Assembly: GCA_947685225.1 (NCBI GenBank)
Contig: CANTUV010000011.1
Coordinates: forward strand, 62,112,501-62,176,500
Length of the DNA stretch: 64,000 bases
Direction of reading: 5' to 3'
Source of the DNA: Garcia nutans
Taxonomy: Eukaryota; Streptophyta; Magnoliopsida; Malpighiales; Euphorbiaceae
The notes under the pieces were generated by a model. It was not told the DNA's origin. It was given only the letters and a program-made list of their open reading frames with translations, and did not search any database. Positions 47,018 to 59,331 of this stretch are shown one piece after another. The position numbers and the translations under genes are program-made. Every line of letters starts with the position of its first letter. Position 1 is the first letter of the stretch.

Positions 47018-50000
47018 TTTTTTTTTTTCCTTTTAACTTTTTACATATATTTTTTCTTTCATAATTTTTTTCCCAAAAACTATGGCATTTGGAGGACTTT
47101 GGCCTTGGGGGTTTGGATTTTTTTTAAGGGTTGGGGTACAGAAAAATGTGCATAAGTGAATATGTTAGTCAAAATCAGATCTGAGATTGTTTGGGCAAAA
47201 TTGAAGCTGGAGTTTTCCTTGGGGGGTGCCTAGTTTTTATAAAGGTTTTGGTTGGAGATTGAGCTATTGCTTCATTTATCTGGGGAGGAGTTATCTGACA
47301 ACAAAAGTTGATTTCAACATTTTGTTTGAATTTGGATTAGCCTTATAGTTAAACTGGTGATACCTGAAGTTTATAATGAAGAGTGGATTATTGAATGGGA
47401 AAGCCGTACAGTATTGAAAATTGATTAGCACTAACAGTGTTCTGTCCTTGCTGAAGCTCTTTCCAAATTGGTGGACGGCTTCCTGATATGTTTGAGACCA
47501 ATTTGTTGATTAGTACTTGATCTATCATGGTAGTCAAACTGGGTTCGAATTTTTGCATTTTCCTGCTGCGACTTGCTAATGCAAATAGCATGGAATTGTG
47601 AATTTTAACGCCATCTGCAAGTTGAAAGTATCTATTGGGTCTCGAAAAACAAGTAATTTCTGTTGGGCCTTTATACTTTTTTTTTAGGTTCAGTGGAATT
47701 TTTATTGGTTAGAATTTTCAGTTATCTTGGCAGAAATTTGATATCTTTATTTCTGTTTCAGCAAATAATATTTTTTCCACAAAGGATTGTGATGTTTTTC
47801 TATGGGATCACCGGTCTATTTATTCGTTCTTATTTGTGGTGCATAATTTTGTAGAATGTAGGCAGTGGTTATGATCAATTCGATAGAAAAGAAAGAATTG
47901 TATGTATTTATTGCTGGTGATTTCCTGAAAAAAATTGTCGCATTTTACATATCCAGTCTATTAGAATAGAAAGAAGATATTTATGCTGGATGTGTCCTTT
48001 ATGTGGAAATTTGGGGCCGGGGTCCATTCCTTTGACGATGAAAAATTTGATTTCACGAAAATTTGAGAAAAAATGGCCGAATTGTCCTATTTTTTGCGTG
48101 TTTATTTTGGCCAGTGAAGTACGAAAGTGCCTCGAGTCGACTGTAGGTGTTATTTAACTATGTGGTAATACGGTGGTCCCCTTGCCGATGCATCTTTGGA
48201 CCCAAATTCACACTTAGATCAAGGCAGTTGTTGAGTGTGTTTGGGTATATGTTCGAAGGTAATATATATTGTATTCGAAAATTATTCTCTTAAAATGATT
48301 GTAGCATTTTTCATTCCAAGTGTTAAAAAATTTAAGATATGAAGTATCAGACAAAAGTGACTATGAAAACTGATTTTTGTTTTCTAAGCGGGGTTTGATT
48401 AACGTATAAATTAGTATGATGATATATGAAAAAGAAAGTCACCTTTGTTCTTTAACTTTCGGCATATGACTTCAAAGACGAGTAATTCCGTAATACCAGG
48501 ATTATCGACTTCAAAGCCGAATTGATATGCTGCACACTTAATTTAGAGGGATTTATATAACTACATTAAAAAAAAAACTTATTTTAAAATTACTACAACA
48601 ATTAGAAATATTTATAAAATTTTGAGTAAAATTAAAAAAAAATCTTATTTTTTAGAATTTTTTTAAATATTTCTTTTCTCATCACAATTAATATTTTATT
48701 TTAATATTTTATTTTTTTAAATATCACTATTAAATAAAAATATTTTAATAAAATAATACAAATTAATATTTTAAATTATTTTTCATCATATAAAAATTAT
48801 AGTTTTTATAAAAAAAATTAATTTTAATTATAAAAATAGCATTCAAAAAAATAATAAAAAAATAAACTATATAAAAATATATTAATAAAAATTATTAAAT
48901 TTATTTTTAAATAAATTATATATTATACTCATAAAAAAATAAAAAAAATACATATACTTTTATTATATAGATGTTCTGTATATCTTTCGTAGATATATTA
49001 TAGATGTTGTGTATACATTATATATTTATTATCTAAGCTATATGTATTTTATGTAAAAATTATTGAATATTGTGTGAATACGTATGGATATTATGAGAAT
49101 GAAAAATTAAAAAAATTAAAATTAAAAAATATTTAAAATATTATGCAGATATATTATAGATATGTTGTAGCTATAATTTGTATTGTTGGATATATATTTT
49201 GTATAGGTTGTGTATATATTGTATACATTATTTATATGTTTATTTTTTTAATATATATTGAAAATGGGACATTAAATTTTTTTAAATAAAATAAAATATA
49301 AAAAATGAAAAAAAATTACAAAAAGAAAAAAAAGAAAAATCAACGTTAAAAAAATAATTTTAAAAATAAATGCCGCGGATCCGTATTCTTGCAAAAGTAG
49401 TGTACAATTTAATTATCTCCTTAATTTAACTGGTTAAAATATACGAATTACAATACGGGTTTTTTTATAAAAAAAATTAAAAATAAAATTATGTTTAAAA
49501 ATATTTATTTTTTTATAAAATTTTTAGTATTTAATTTTTAATTTCAAAAATAGCAATGAAGCTAACATTTATTATATAAAAATAGATTATATTTAATATA
49601 TTAAAGTATACAAAAATTATTTAGTGTTTTTAAAAAATTTAAAAAGTGACATATAGTGTAATTTTCCTTTATAATAAATCTTAATTAGCATATAATTGTT
49701 TATTTTATTATTAATTTAGAAGTATTTGCATATTTCTATTAATATGATTATTAATTTATATAAACATGAATAATAATATATTAAAAGAAGAAAAGTTTAA
49801 TATTAATACAGGACTTATCCACCACATCTAATAAGAAGATAATAGGATTTATAATAAAATCATATTTAAATCCTACCATTTGAATTAATTACATGAAAAC
49901 AAATTAATCCCAAATTTTATTTAAAACAAAATAAACTGACCTCAATTAATCAAATTATCCTAATACATATTCAAATTCAATTGATTTGTAATTTAATAAT

Positions 50001-53000
50001 GTGTTGGAAATAAGTTCATTATGTTATGCAATCCAAAGCAAAACAATTTCCTGTCATGTAATGGTTAAGAGTCGAAAATTGTGAGCCTCAACAACCACCT
50101 CACCATATAAAACGCAATTATGAATATTTGGACTGAAGCATTTGTCTTATGTTGCGGTCTAATCAATTATTACATTTATAGGTCATTTTTTTCTGTAAGT
50201 GCAATGTGTTGATGTGGTTGGAGAAACTCTTCAACTAAAGCACTCATCAAATCTTTTTCTAAGTGGATGGACGGTTTCGGCCTATCATGTGATCTGAACT
50301 ATGTGATATATCATAAAAATAAATAACTACAAATCAAAAAGTTCCCTTCACACTATCCTTTTTTGTCTTAATTTTTTTTATATATTTAATTAATTAATGC
50401 TCAAATTTTCTTTGTTGCCAAACTATTAACGTTAAAAGAATATCATGCTAACATTTACCAAAACCATACATCGTTCAACTAGTGATGCAACCGTCGAATA
50501 TTGTTTATTTATTTTATAGTATTTGATATGAAAAATTGTCACTACATTAAAGTGTATTAATACAATTCTTTATTTATGAAATTGTTGAATTTCACCTGGA
50601 TTTAAGGGAGAAAAAAAAGGAAGAAAAGCTTGATCGTATATGGGGATTTCTTGCAAAACTAATAAGATTTCGGTAAATTCTTTGGTATTTTATGGGTTAT
50701 TTGTTTTGAAGGAAATAAATGAAATAGGGGTATGTAAATTTTTTGAACCCTGTCAATTCAACTGAATCAAATAGATTTTGGTTGAATTTGGCTAATTTAT
50801 ATTGTACATATGGGTTAAAATTGAGTTTATATTTGTTAAAAAATTTCAAGTTCGATCGAGTGGTCTGGTTAGAATTTATTTTTTCATTTAAAAATAAATT
50901 CGACCAATAAACATATATTATACATATTTATTTATAATATATAATCTGACTCGACAATGCCAAAACGGAATATATATTATATTATTTATATTGAATATTT
51001 TTATAATATATGTTAAATATATTGTGCAATCCGATTTAATTCGATTGAACCTAAAAATATATGAAACCGTTAAAAATATGTATAATTTTAATTAAAATTG
51101 ATTTAAATTTTTTAGTATTTAATCGGGTTTGGTAATGTTGAAATATATCTTAAATTCGATTGATGTTCGTCCTTAAATTATATAATGAAATAAAAATAAA
51201 ATAAATGATATTTTTAATTTTTTTTGGACAATAATTAAAGAAAAGAAAAAAATAGAAAAAAAATTTAAATTTGAATTTTCAATTTTCCTTCAAATCCCCG
51301 AAATAAATCTCTCCAATTTGGAGTGAAATTGATGAAATTAAAAAAAGAAAAGAAAAGAAAACAAACTTTTTTCCTTTTCTTCATTTTTTTATTTAATTTG
51401 TTTTTATTTCCACTATATAATTAAGAAACCAACAAATATTTAATGCTGTGCAGATTTCTTTTCTTTAATTGGTTGTGTTGCTCTCATCTAGTACTTATCA
51501 AAATTAAATATTGAACCACTAAACTTATAATCTTTCAATTCTTATCCACCTAACAAAAATGCTCTTTGGTTTTCAATTAGTTTTTTTTTTTTTCATTTTT
51601 TGCCCCATTTAGTGGTATTAAAAGCAAAACCAAATTTATAAAACAATAATAAATTTCAGATATTTTTCCATTTAAAATGAAAAAAGCGGCTATACATTGA
51701 ATAATTCATACATTGTGAATTACAAATATAAAAAAAAAATTGTTTTCATACATCCCATGATGAGTTTGACTATATCTCTATATTAATATTAATTATTTTG
51801 TATGGTATTTCTACTAACACATCAATGTTTTTCACAAAAAATGTGAATGCTTCGTACAGAGGAAGTTCTCAACTTATTTATTTGCTGTTTAATTCACAAT
51901 AGAGCATAAGAACCGGGCAAAAAAATGTTTTTTTTTAACATCGTAATAGTAAGTGAACCATAATTTAAAGGTTATTTCACATTTAATTGCAAGTTTAATG
52001 TCTAGCTTTGCCATTTCTTTAATTACCTGCCGTTTTTCCATACTTAGATTATAACCAATTGCATGATATATAATAGGATTGGATCATATGTTTATTTGTG
52101 TACTGCATCATTACTGTATTTTGACATAACTGAAAAAAATTGTCTTTTTATTTAATTTTTTAAAAAATGACTTTGATATCATTAATAGCCAAAATATATA
52201 GTGCATTTAGTTACATAAAAATTTTTTAAAAAATGACTGCATCATCTTATTTGACCAATAAAATTATATTTATTTGTAAATAATTTATGTAAAATAAAAT
52301 GCTGGGCTGAGTAAACTTTACCAATCAGTTAGTAAAATATTTTACTTAGAAAAAAATAATAAAATTATTTCACTGAAAAAGTGAATTGAGGAGTCTACAT
52401 GTTAAAAGATAATTTTATCTTTAATTTAAAGTATGATAAAATAAGAAAAAAAAATATTATAAAGGTAGTTTAGATATTACTTAAACTTTTTTTGTAAAAT
52501 TAAATTTTAATCAAATAAGTTAATATTTTTTTAATTTATTTTTTTAATATTTTATTATATTTTCTAGATACTGCAATATAATTTTTTTTAATAAAATATA
52601 ATTTCTGTTAAATACATTCACACTTATTAATTTTAATCAGTATAATTATTATGTAGCATATATGTGCATCATTACTATATTAATATTCTTCAAAAAAAGA
52701 AATTAAAAAAAAGTAAAATTCTTGCAGTGAGATTATAGATTATATATATTCAATCAAATTATAGTGTTATTAATTTCAAGAATAAAACTAAGTGAATGAA
52801 AGAAAATAAAATAAAATTTAGATGTAAATAACACGTGTATATTACTATCGAAGTTTTCTTTAGTCCGCCAAACCCAAATTTCGTGTACCTAGCAAACGAA
52901 AAAGAAATACTACCATAAAGCATTATATTATGCTAATTACTAACTACCATTGAAATTTGATGGCTTTAATTTTGGGAAAATCTACACAATAATAGACTAC

Positions 53001-53880
53001 TTTGCGTATGTATATATCTTCCTTTCGCTTTCTGATTTTTCTTTTGTTGGTTGAGAAAAAAAAATGAAATATTAGAATTTTGAATTATATATGCATGCAT
53101 AGTCATATTACAGCAATTCACAAGCCGCAATTATCTCAAGAGTTAATTAATAATAAAAAATTCAGCGTCTTCAAGAGTGATAATACGTTATAATTCAAGT
53201 TTCACTAACAACAACTGATGTATTTTTTACTAAAAATTTTGAGAATTAATCTTATATTTTGCTGTTAATTTATTCCATGTGGGACTCTGATTTCCATATA
53301 CATTCCTAACAACACTGCAAACCCAATAAAGTTTGTTTTTTTTTTTTTGAAGAGCGCATATTTATGAATAATTTTAAAAAATAATTGGAATTTTATACGA
53401 GGATATAAATCTATGAGCCCGGTTATATGTATATATGAAAAATATTTAAAAAACAGTTAAAATTAAGTTTATTGATGTTTTTACAATGAGTAAAATAATA
53501 AATATATTCGTAATGAAATTCTAAAATAATGGGTGATTTGTTTAGTTTGATGTGTGAAAGAATAGCAACACTAAAAATGTTTTATTTTCTAATTTTTTAG
53601 GCGATGAACATATAAATATATACTGTATACAGGTTAGAATGACATAATTAACAACTTAAATAAACCTTCTAATTTATCTTAGTATGGAAAGCTTACTATA
53701 ATCTCTCACTTGTATAGAACTCCTGAAAATACACTCACCCCCACATCCCTTAATTAACAATAACAAACACCTCTCCTTATTAGTTTAAATATCATAACCA
53801 AGTGAGATTGTAGATTATACACATTAATCCCTTTTAACAATAACTTAAAAAAAATTATTTCTTGTCTAGGGTTTTTTATT
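47018..53880. other. CRK 3' flank and AT-rich intergenic spacer
   Basis: About the first 900 bases are T-rich and probably CRK 3' UTR or flank. The rest is AT-rich. The stretch 48960-49250 has imperfect TATATTATAGATGTTGTGTATA-like repeats, and 49540-49673 is a relative of the 33.8-kb dispersed repeat. No gene was recognised. Confidence 0.5.
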
Positions 53881-54761
53881 ATGTGCATGGGCTTATTTAT
53901 TCGTGCTTTTGGGTTCCCAATAAAGTACCCAACCTCAACTTTTGATCAATCATTCTCCCGTTTATGCGGAGATGATCATGTGATTTACCTTGATAGTGAA
54001 GGTAAATCAGTCCAAATTTCTCTTGATCAAAGTTCAGGTAGTGGGTTCATCTCTAAAAACTTTTATATGAATGCATATTTCAGTGCTTCTATCAAATTAC
54101 CAGCAGCAAATTACACAGCTGGAGTTGTAGTCACATTTTACACATCAAATGCACAGAAATATAAAACAACACATGATGAGCTAGATTTTGAATTACTGGG
54201 GCATATCACAGGCCAACCATGGGTTGTTCAAACCAATGTTTATGGCAATGGAAGTGAAAATAGGGTACGTGAAGAAAGGTATACTCTTTGGTTCGATCCA
54301 ACCACAGATTTTCATTCTTATACCATTGTTTGGACTTCAAATTTAATAATTTTCTATGTGGATAATGTTCCTATAAGAGTGACTCATAAGGTTGAAGCAA
54401 TGGGTGGGGATTTTCCTTCTAAGCCAATGTCTTTATATGCAACTAAATGGGATGGTTCTGATTGGGCAACTTGCGGTGGCAAATGTAAGATTGATTATTC
54501 ATATGCCCCTTTTATTGCCACGTATAAAGATTTTATTTTGCATGGATGCTCCATCAACCCGACCCAAAACCCACAAAATGTGATAGCAATGATTCAGATC
54601 TGAAGTCAACTTTTAAAGGTTTAACAAGTGATGAAAAAATCAGAATGAAGAATTTTAGGTTGAAATATCTTGTCTATTCTTATTGCTATGATCGTCAACG
54701 ATATCCAACTCCATTGCCTGAATGTTTAATTGAACCACAACAAGTGGCCAAATTCTATTGA
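53881..54761 (+). pseudogene. Xyloglucan endotransglucosylase/hydrolase (XTH) copy, intronless and frameshifted
   Basis: The frame reads through the GH16 fold: FDQSFSRLCGDDHV, GSGFISKNFY, FSASIKLPAANYTAGVVVTFY, the catalytic motif HDELDFELLG (both catalytic Glu and the Asp kept), the N-glycosylation sequon NGS in VYGNGSENR, LWFDPTTDFHSY, and KPMSLYATKWDGSDWAT. It stops at 54601-54603. The XTH C-terminal domain continues in the next frame: CDSNDSD, then FRLKYLVYSYCYDRQRYPTPLPEC, to TGA at 54759-54761. The shift equals one missing base in the A run at 54575-54578. XTHs act in the cell wall and need a signal peptide, but the N-terminus here (MCMGLFIRAFGFPIK) is a poor one. Family genes normally have several exons, while this copy has none, which suggests a retroposed copy. 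No poly-A tail or target duplication was found. Similarity is closest to group III-type XTHs (inference). Confidence 0.85.
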
Positions 54762-55675
54762 TTTGGACATACATGAAATTTTAGACCAAAGTATACATAT
54801 ATGTGATTATAATTAGTTTAATACATTAATTTGTTAATCTAGATGATGATTATATGTATTTCTTTATTGTTTGGTTTCCGTTAGTCATATAATTAATAAT
54901 TTTTGTGCTTATGTTAGAAAGTGCTTCGTTTGTGTTTTTTTCATGCTTCACACTTTGTTTTATATATTATTAATTAAAAGTTTGGAATTGATAATGATAA
55001 TTATATATTTTGAGTCAGACTTGATGGCCTTCTTAACTACTCAATTGCAACTTCTTATTTTTCTTAATGGAACAACAGATTCTTAATTTAATACTGATTC
55101 TGTTTGTTATTTTCATGGTTCTGGTATCACTGAGTAGACAGTATTTTTTAATTGAATTTTTTTATTGAAAAGCAAAACAAACTATGAAAAGTAAGAGAAA
55201 TAAATCTAACTACAATTAGTTGCGGGCCTCACATTCAACCTATGATCTAAAGATTAGAAGAAAAAGAATCGCATCAAAAATTATGCGATAAAATTTTGAG
55301 ATATTCATACTAAACATAAAATCCTGCATTCTAACCAAAATATTTGCAGTTAAAGTAACAAGATGATATAGACAGAATTAGACAATAAAATCTAAGGTGA
55401 TTAATTTAATGTTATTAGTCCAAGGAATTCATCAAGGTAATTATGTGTTTATCCATAATTAATCTATTTGACAACATTTAAACAATAATGAATCACCTAT
55501 AATTTCAATTCTCTAATTTTAAAATTAAAGATAAGTGATCCACATTTATTCATCTGTTATTATTAGATGATGCGAAATTTAATGGATTTGCTAGATAAAT
55601 AATAATATTATCTTCTTTTCTATAATTTAAAGCATTTCATGATGGAGATATAGGTGATAGTAATAACCAAATCTC

Positions 55676-55902
55676 AATCTAACCAGGGCCGGTGAAGGCC
55701 CTGTGCAAAGTGGGCTACTGCACAGGGCCCCCAGCTTGCACAGGGCCTCAATTTTTTTTTTTTAATAGTAGGTTTTATGCCTTCTATTAGTAGGTTTTAA
55801 TAGTAGGTTTTACAATTTTTTTTTTAGGAATAGGGTCTAATTTATTCTGTTTTTCTCTAAGAACAGGGCCCCTTAAATATTTAAGACGGCCCTGAATCTA
55901 AC
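55676..55902. mobile_element. 211-bp hAT MITE with perfect 8-bp target duplication
   Basis: The element proper is 55684-55894. AATCTAAC flanks it on both sides (55676-55683 and 55895-55902). The left end is CAGGGCCGGTGAAGG and the right end read inward is CAGGGCCGTCTTAA. Both ends also carry internal CAGGGCC copies, giving nested palindromes (for example AGGGCCCCTTAAATATTTAAGACGGCCCT-like pairing at the right end). The interior has three TAGTAGGTTTTA repeats (about 55766-55812) and a T run. The GC-rich ends stand out sharply from the surroundings. It is a different family from the 12-kb element. Confidence 0.92.
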
Positions 55903-56410
55903 TAACTACTAACTTGAAAATGGGTTTTTTTTTTAAACTACGCTTGGTGTATTATTATTTAAAAAAAAAACTGAATAAATCACTTGATGATAATATATTC
56001 GAGTATCATTTAAAAAAATGAGCTAAAAAAATGGGAGGATTGGTGAGCAACAGGTAAGTAAGTTTTGCCGCATTTTCGGTGACTTTTTAATAGCATGGAT
56101 GCACTGAGATTTTCTTTCTTAAATGGGAAATGTATCGTAATATGACTACAAACATATAATAATTAAATCATATAATTGCGTAGTCTTTTATTATGCACAT
56201 TTTTTTTCTGCCCCCAAAAGCATGCCTTGTATTGCTTCTAAAAGAGAACAAGCAACTGAGTTCCACGACAGCATTTTCCTTGGTATGGTATAATAATAAA
56301 AGTAATAAATATATTTTGTTGAATACCTTACTGCCTGAGTTGCCCATCTAAAATTGTTAATTACAGCACATGCATACCATCAGTAGAAAAAATAAAAAAT
56401 GAAAATATTT

Positions 56411-56640
56411 TCAAATTAAATACCTCCTTCTCAATTTCAATTTTAAAAATATTCTTTTTTCAACTTTTAATTTTAAAAATATCTCTTTTCAGAGATATAT
56501 ATTTTTATATATGTTTAATATATTAAAAATATACTATATTTTTAATAATTTATATTTAATATATCACAAATATACTAAAAATATAAAATATTTTAAAAAA
56601 ATTAAAAAATATGCTATATAATATAATTTTCTTTAAAAAA
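56411..56640. repeat. Dispersed A/T repeat, copy 2
   Basis: Collinear with 33808-34030 in block order and in its TATAATTTTCTTTAAAA end. Somewhat diverged. Confidence 0.5.
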
Positions 56641-58022
56641 AAAGTACTTAAAATACTCCATATTACACTAATATTACTATGTAAAATTTTTTGTCTCTCA
56701 GATTTAATTCAGCTATATCCATTAGAAAAAAAAATTAGAATTTAAACAAAATTCTAGGGAACAAGGGCGCGTACTATGCTATAACTATTAGACAGTTATT
56801 TAGAAAAGTAATATTACAATTGAGAGAGAAGATAATATCACTTAATCAAATAAAAAAGATTAGAATCCCAAATGATATGATGTTTAATTTACTCTATCGT
56901 GTCATTATCTGAGCGAGGACTGATGAGAAATCATTATCAATTCTAATAAATGAGAAAATTAACATGAGAAAAAAAAAATACAAAGTAGTCGTTGTCCTAG
57001 CTAATCAAATAATTAACAAAATAATTAAAGCCGCCCTTCTTTAAGTCTTAGTACAATTAAAAAAAAGAACACAATACCACATTCAAATTATTATAGTATC
57101 CCTAAACAGTCCACCGCCACCTCTAAAAGTAAAGGGCCACAAAAAATAGTGTCAAAGGAAAGGCGATATTAGATTTGTTAATGTGAATTAAATACAATCT
57201 GAAAAGGGTTTACTGATTCTTGTTATGGTCTTCTGTTCAAGAAGAGTTAACAACCGAAACGTTGAGACTATCCAAACAGTAACACCCACTACTATCACTA
57301 CTGTTTACTGGCTAGTTTTCTTCTCCACCTACCCAAAATCAATTCATTGCCAATGCCGATTAGGTCCAAAACCTCCTTTGACTGAGATTTCTCATTCCAT
57401 AAAATTAAGTTTTTAGTCATTTAAGATGGTCCATATTTCATATTGCTCACATTACTTCTCCACAAAATAATGCATGGACCCTTTTTTTTTCTTGGTCATA
57501 ACAAAATTGCTTAAATTTTAGGACTGGGAAAGAGAGAAATGAAAGAACCAAGAATTCTTTAATCTGTTTTACATTTAAATTTAAATTAAATTAAATATTC
57601 CTTGATTGCCGTTCTGATTATTAATTAATGGTAAAGGAAAATAAGTCTAAAGCAACTGCTACGGGCCTACCATTTGTTCGCCTTTGTGCTGTACCATTTT
57701 TTTTCAGAGAAGGAAAAAGAAAAAAGTAAAAAAGAAAAAAAAAAGAAAAAAAAAAGAAATTAACAGAAGGCATTTAATTCTCTATTGTTTTTTTCAGTGC
57801 GTTTCCTAACAAAATAACAAAAATCAAATACAATTGCAAGGTAACGTTCTTCATCTTCGTCATCATCTCATTCCCATCACCGATTGATCAGTCAAACAAA
57901 GAAAAAGAAAAAAGAAAAAAGAAAAAGAAAAAAACCTAAAAAAAAAAAAGAATCAGAATTTACATCCCAAAAAGAAAGAAGACAAGAGACCTGAAACCTG
58001 CTGTTTGTTGGAGGGTAACAAA

Positions 58023-58385
58023 TCAAACCCTAAAACAGCCGACATGATGGTGTTGATGAAGGGATTTTTCCTTGTCGATCATACCTTGAACGTACGTAAA
58101 CTCTTCCACATGACAAGGGATAGTGATAGTTCCCTTCTGATCAAACCCATATTCTTCTTCAGCTTCTTTCAATAATTGCATGAACAACGGGTGATTAAAG
58201 TATATCACAGGCACTACAAATCTTTGTTGCTCCTCTCCCTGGCCTACCTTGATCGCCAAACACCCTTTAGGGACATCTCTCGATTGCTTCTTGTTGTGAT
58301 TCCCATGGTGGTGGTGGTGGTGATGATGATGAAGGTGAGGTAGATGCAAGTGAAAGTTCTTTAAACTCTTCTCTCCGCTACCCAT
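58023..58385 (-). CDS. SAUR32: SAUR32-like small auxin-up RNA protein
   Basis: A 120-residue intronless frame. The N-terminus MGSGEKSLKNF is followed by a His-rich insert with nine consecutive His (19-27). The SAUR domain then runs from DVPKGCLAIKVG (37-48) through RFVVPVIYFNHPLF, MQLLKEAEEEYGFDQKG and TITIPCHVEEF (about 86-96), ending in HHHVGCFRV. The start, the domain and the VGCFRV ending match SAUR32 closely. SAURs inhibit PP2C.D phosphatases and thereby activate plasma-membrane H+-ATPases in expansion growth; SAUR32 is a divergent, non-clustered member. The nine-His run is longer than I would expect and probably results from CAC/CAT slippage. The promoter contains a tandem duplication (58497-58888). 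Confidence 0.94.
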   Translation of the reverse strand: MGSGEKSLKNFHLHLPHLHHHHHHHHHGNHNKKQSRDVPKGCLAIKVGQGEEQQRFVVPVIYFNHPLFMQLLKEAEEEYGFDQKGTITIPCHVEEFTYVQGMIDKEKSLHQHHHVGCFRV

Positions 58386-58449
58386 GATATTAATAAAATC
58401 AAGAATCCCTAAAGAAAAACCAAGAAAAAAAGAAAAGAAAAATACTATT

Positions 58450-58471
58450 AATATATATATATATATATATT
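58450..58471. repeat. (AT)n microsatellite in the SAUR 5' region
   Basis: TA dinucleotide run about 65-85 bases upstream of the SAUR start codon, probably within the 5' UTR. Confidence 0.85.
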
Positions 58472-58606
58472 TACAAGAAAGAGAGGGAAAACAGCCAAGG
58501 ATCTTGATTCAACGCAGCCAGCGAAGAGTATCTAAGAGGAGTTGAAGGCTAGGCCATGGTTCATATAAAAACCTCAAACGGCACATGCCCAACCATAGAA
58601 GATTTT

Positions 58607-58616
58607 ATTTATATAG
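58607..58616 (-). promoter_or_regulatory. TATA box of SAUR32 (proximal copy)
   Basis: CTATATAAAT on the minus strand, 222 bases upstream of the start codon, implying a 5' UTR of roughly 190 bases. It is the better candidate core promoter because it is closer. Confidence 0.5.
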
Positions 58617-58802
58617 AAAAAAGAAAATAAAGGAATTTAAGAGAGCCCCAGAAGGCGTTTTTCTTTTTTTCTTTTTAATGTTTTAATTTTACAAGGATCT
58701 TGATTCAACGCAGCCAGCGAAGAGTATCTAAGATAAGTTGAAGGCTAGGCCATGGTTCATATAAAACCCTCAAACGGCACATGCCCAACCATAGAAGATT
58801 TT

Positions 58803-58812
58803 ATTTATATAG
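58803..58812 (-). promoter_or_regulatory. TATA box (distal duplicated copy)
   Basis: The same CTATATAAAT, lying in the second copy of the 196-bp tandem repeat. Confidence 0.45.
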
Positions 58813-58988
58813 AAAAAAGAAAATAAAGGAATTTAAGAGAGCCCCAGAAGGCGTTTTTCTTTTTTTCTTTTTAACGTTTTAATTTTATAGCGTAATCAAA
58901 ATATAGTTACTTGTTTTTCACACAAAGTGGGCTTATAGAGGTTTGATTAAAACGGGTAAGATAACGATATATATAATATATGATATAA

Positions 58989-59008
58989 ATATATATATAT
59001 ATATATAT
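58989..59008. repeat. (AT)n microsatellite
   Basis: TA dinucleotide run upstream of the duplication; another is at about 59160-59177. Confidence 0.85.
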
Positions 59009-59295
59009 AGATAGACTTGGTCAATAACCTCATTTATATAGATCAAGCTAATTATAAAATATAATTTAAAAAAATTAATTTAAAGTATTTTTTTAAATAT
59101 TATAATTTAAGTTATAATTCAAGATTGATTTGGTCTGGAGACGACATCCATATAAAAATTATATATATATATATATAATAGCGTAGCAATTTGTTGCTGT
59201 AACGGACTGCTTGGGAAGGTGGGGTAAGATAGGATTGGGATTCTCTCAGAGTCAGTGGCAGAATCGTAATTATGAGCATAACTGATGGGGAAAGA

Positions 59296-59331
59296 CACGT
59301 GTGCAGTGAGTGGAGAAGGGATTGACACGTG
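59296..59331. promoter_or_regulatory. Two G-box/ABRE-like sites upstream of SAUR32
   Basis: GACACGTGTG (core 59296-59301) and TGACACGTGG (core 59326-59331) lie 30 bases apart, about 0.9 kb upstream of the SAUR start. The ACACGTG context is that of ABA-responsive elements and PIF/bZIP sites. Function is inferred. Confidence 0.45.

Larger units (their letters stand above)
54762..58022. other. Intergenic spacer
   Basis: AT-rich spacer with a hAT MITE (55684-55894) and a dispersed repeat (56411-56640). The last 300 bases (A-rich, 57700-58020) are the 3' flank of the SAUR gene. A small frame at 57225-57416 has no recognisable homology. Confidence 0.5.
58497..58888 (-). repeat. 196-bp tandem duplication upstream of SAUR32
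   Basis: Copy 1 (58497-58692) and copy 2 (58693-58888) are nearly identical, with only a handful of substitutions or indels (for example AGGAG against ATAAG, and one A fewer before CCTCAAACGG). Each begins AAGGATCTTGATTCAACG and ends TTTTAATTTTA. On the gene's strand each copy contains CTATATAAAT, a consensus TATA box (58607-58616 and 58803-58812). High identity points to a recent duplication. Confidence 0.9.

Noticed and set aside
47546..47556. GGTTCGAATTT resembling a tRNA B box
   Set aside because: No A box at the right distance and no cloverleaf fold could be drawn.
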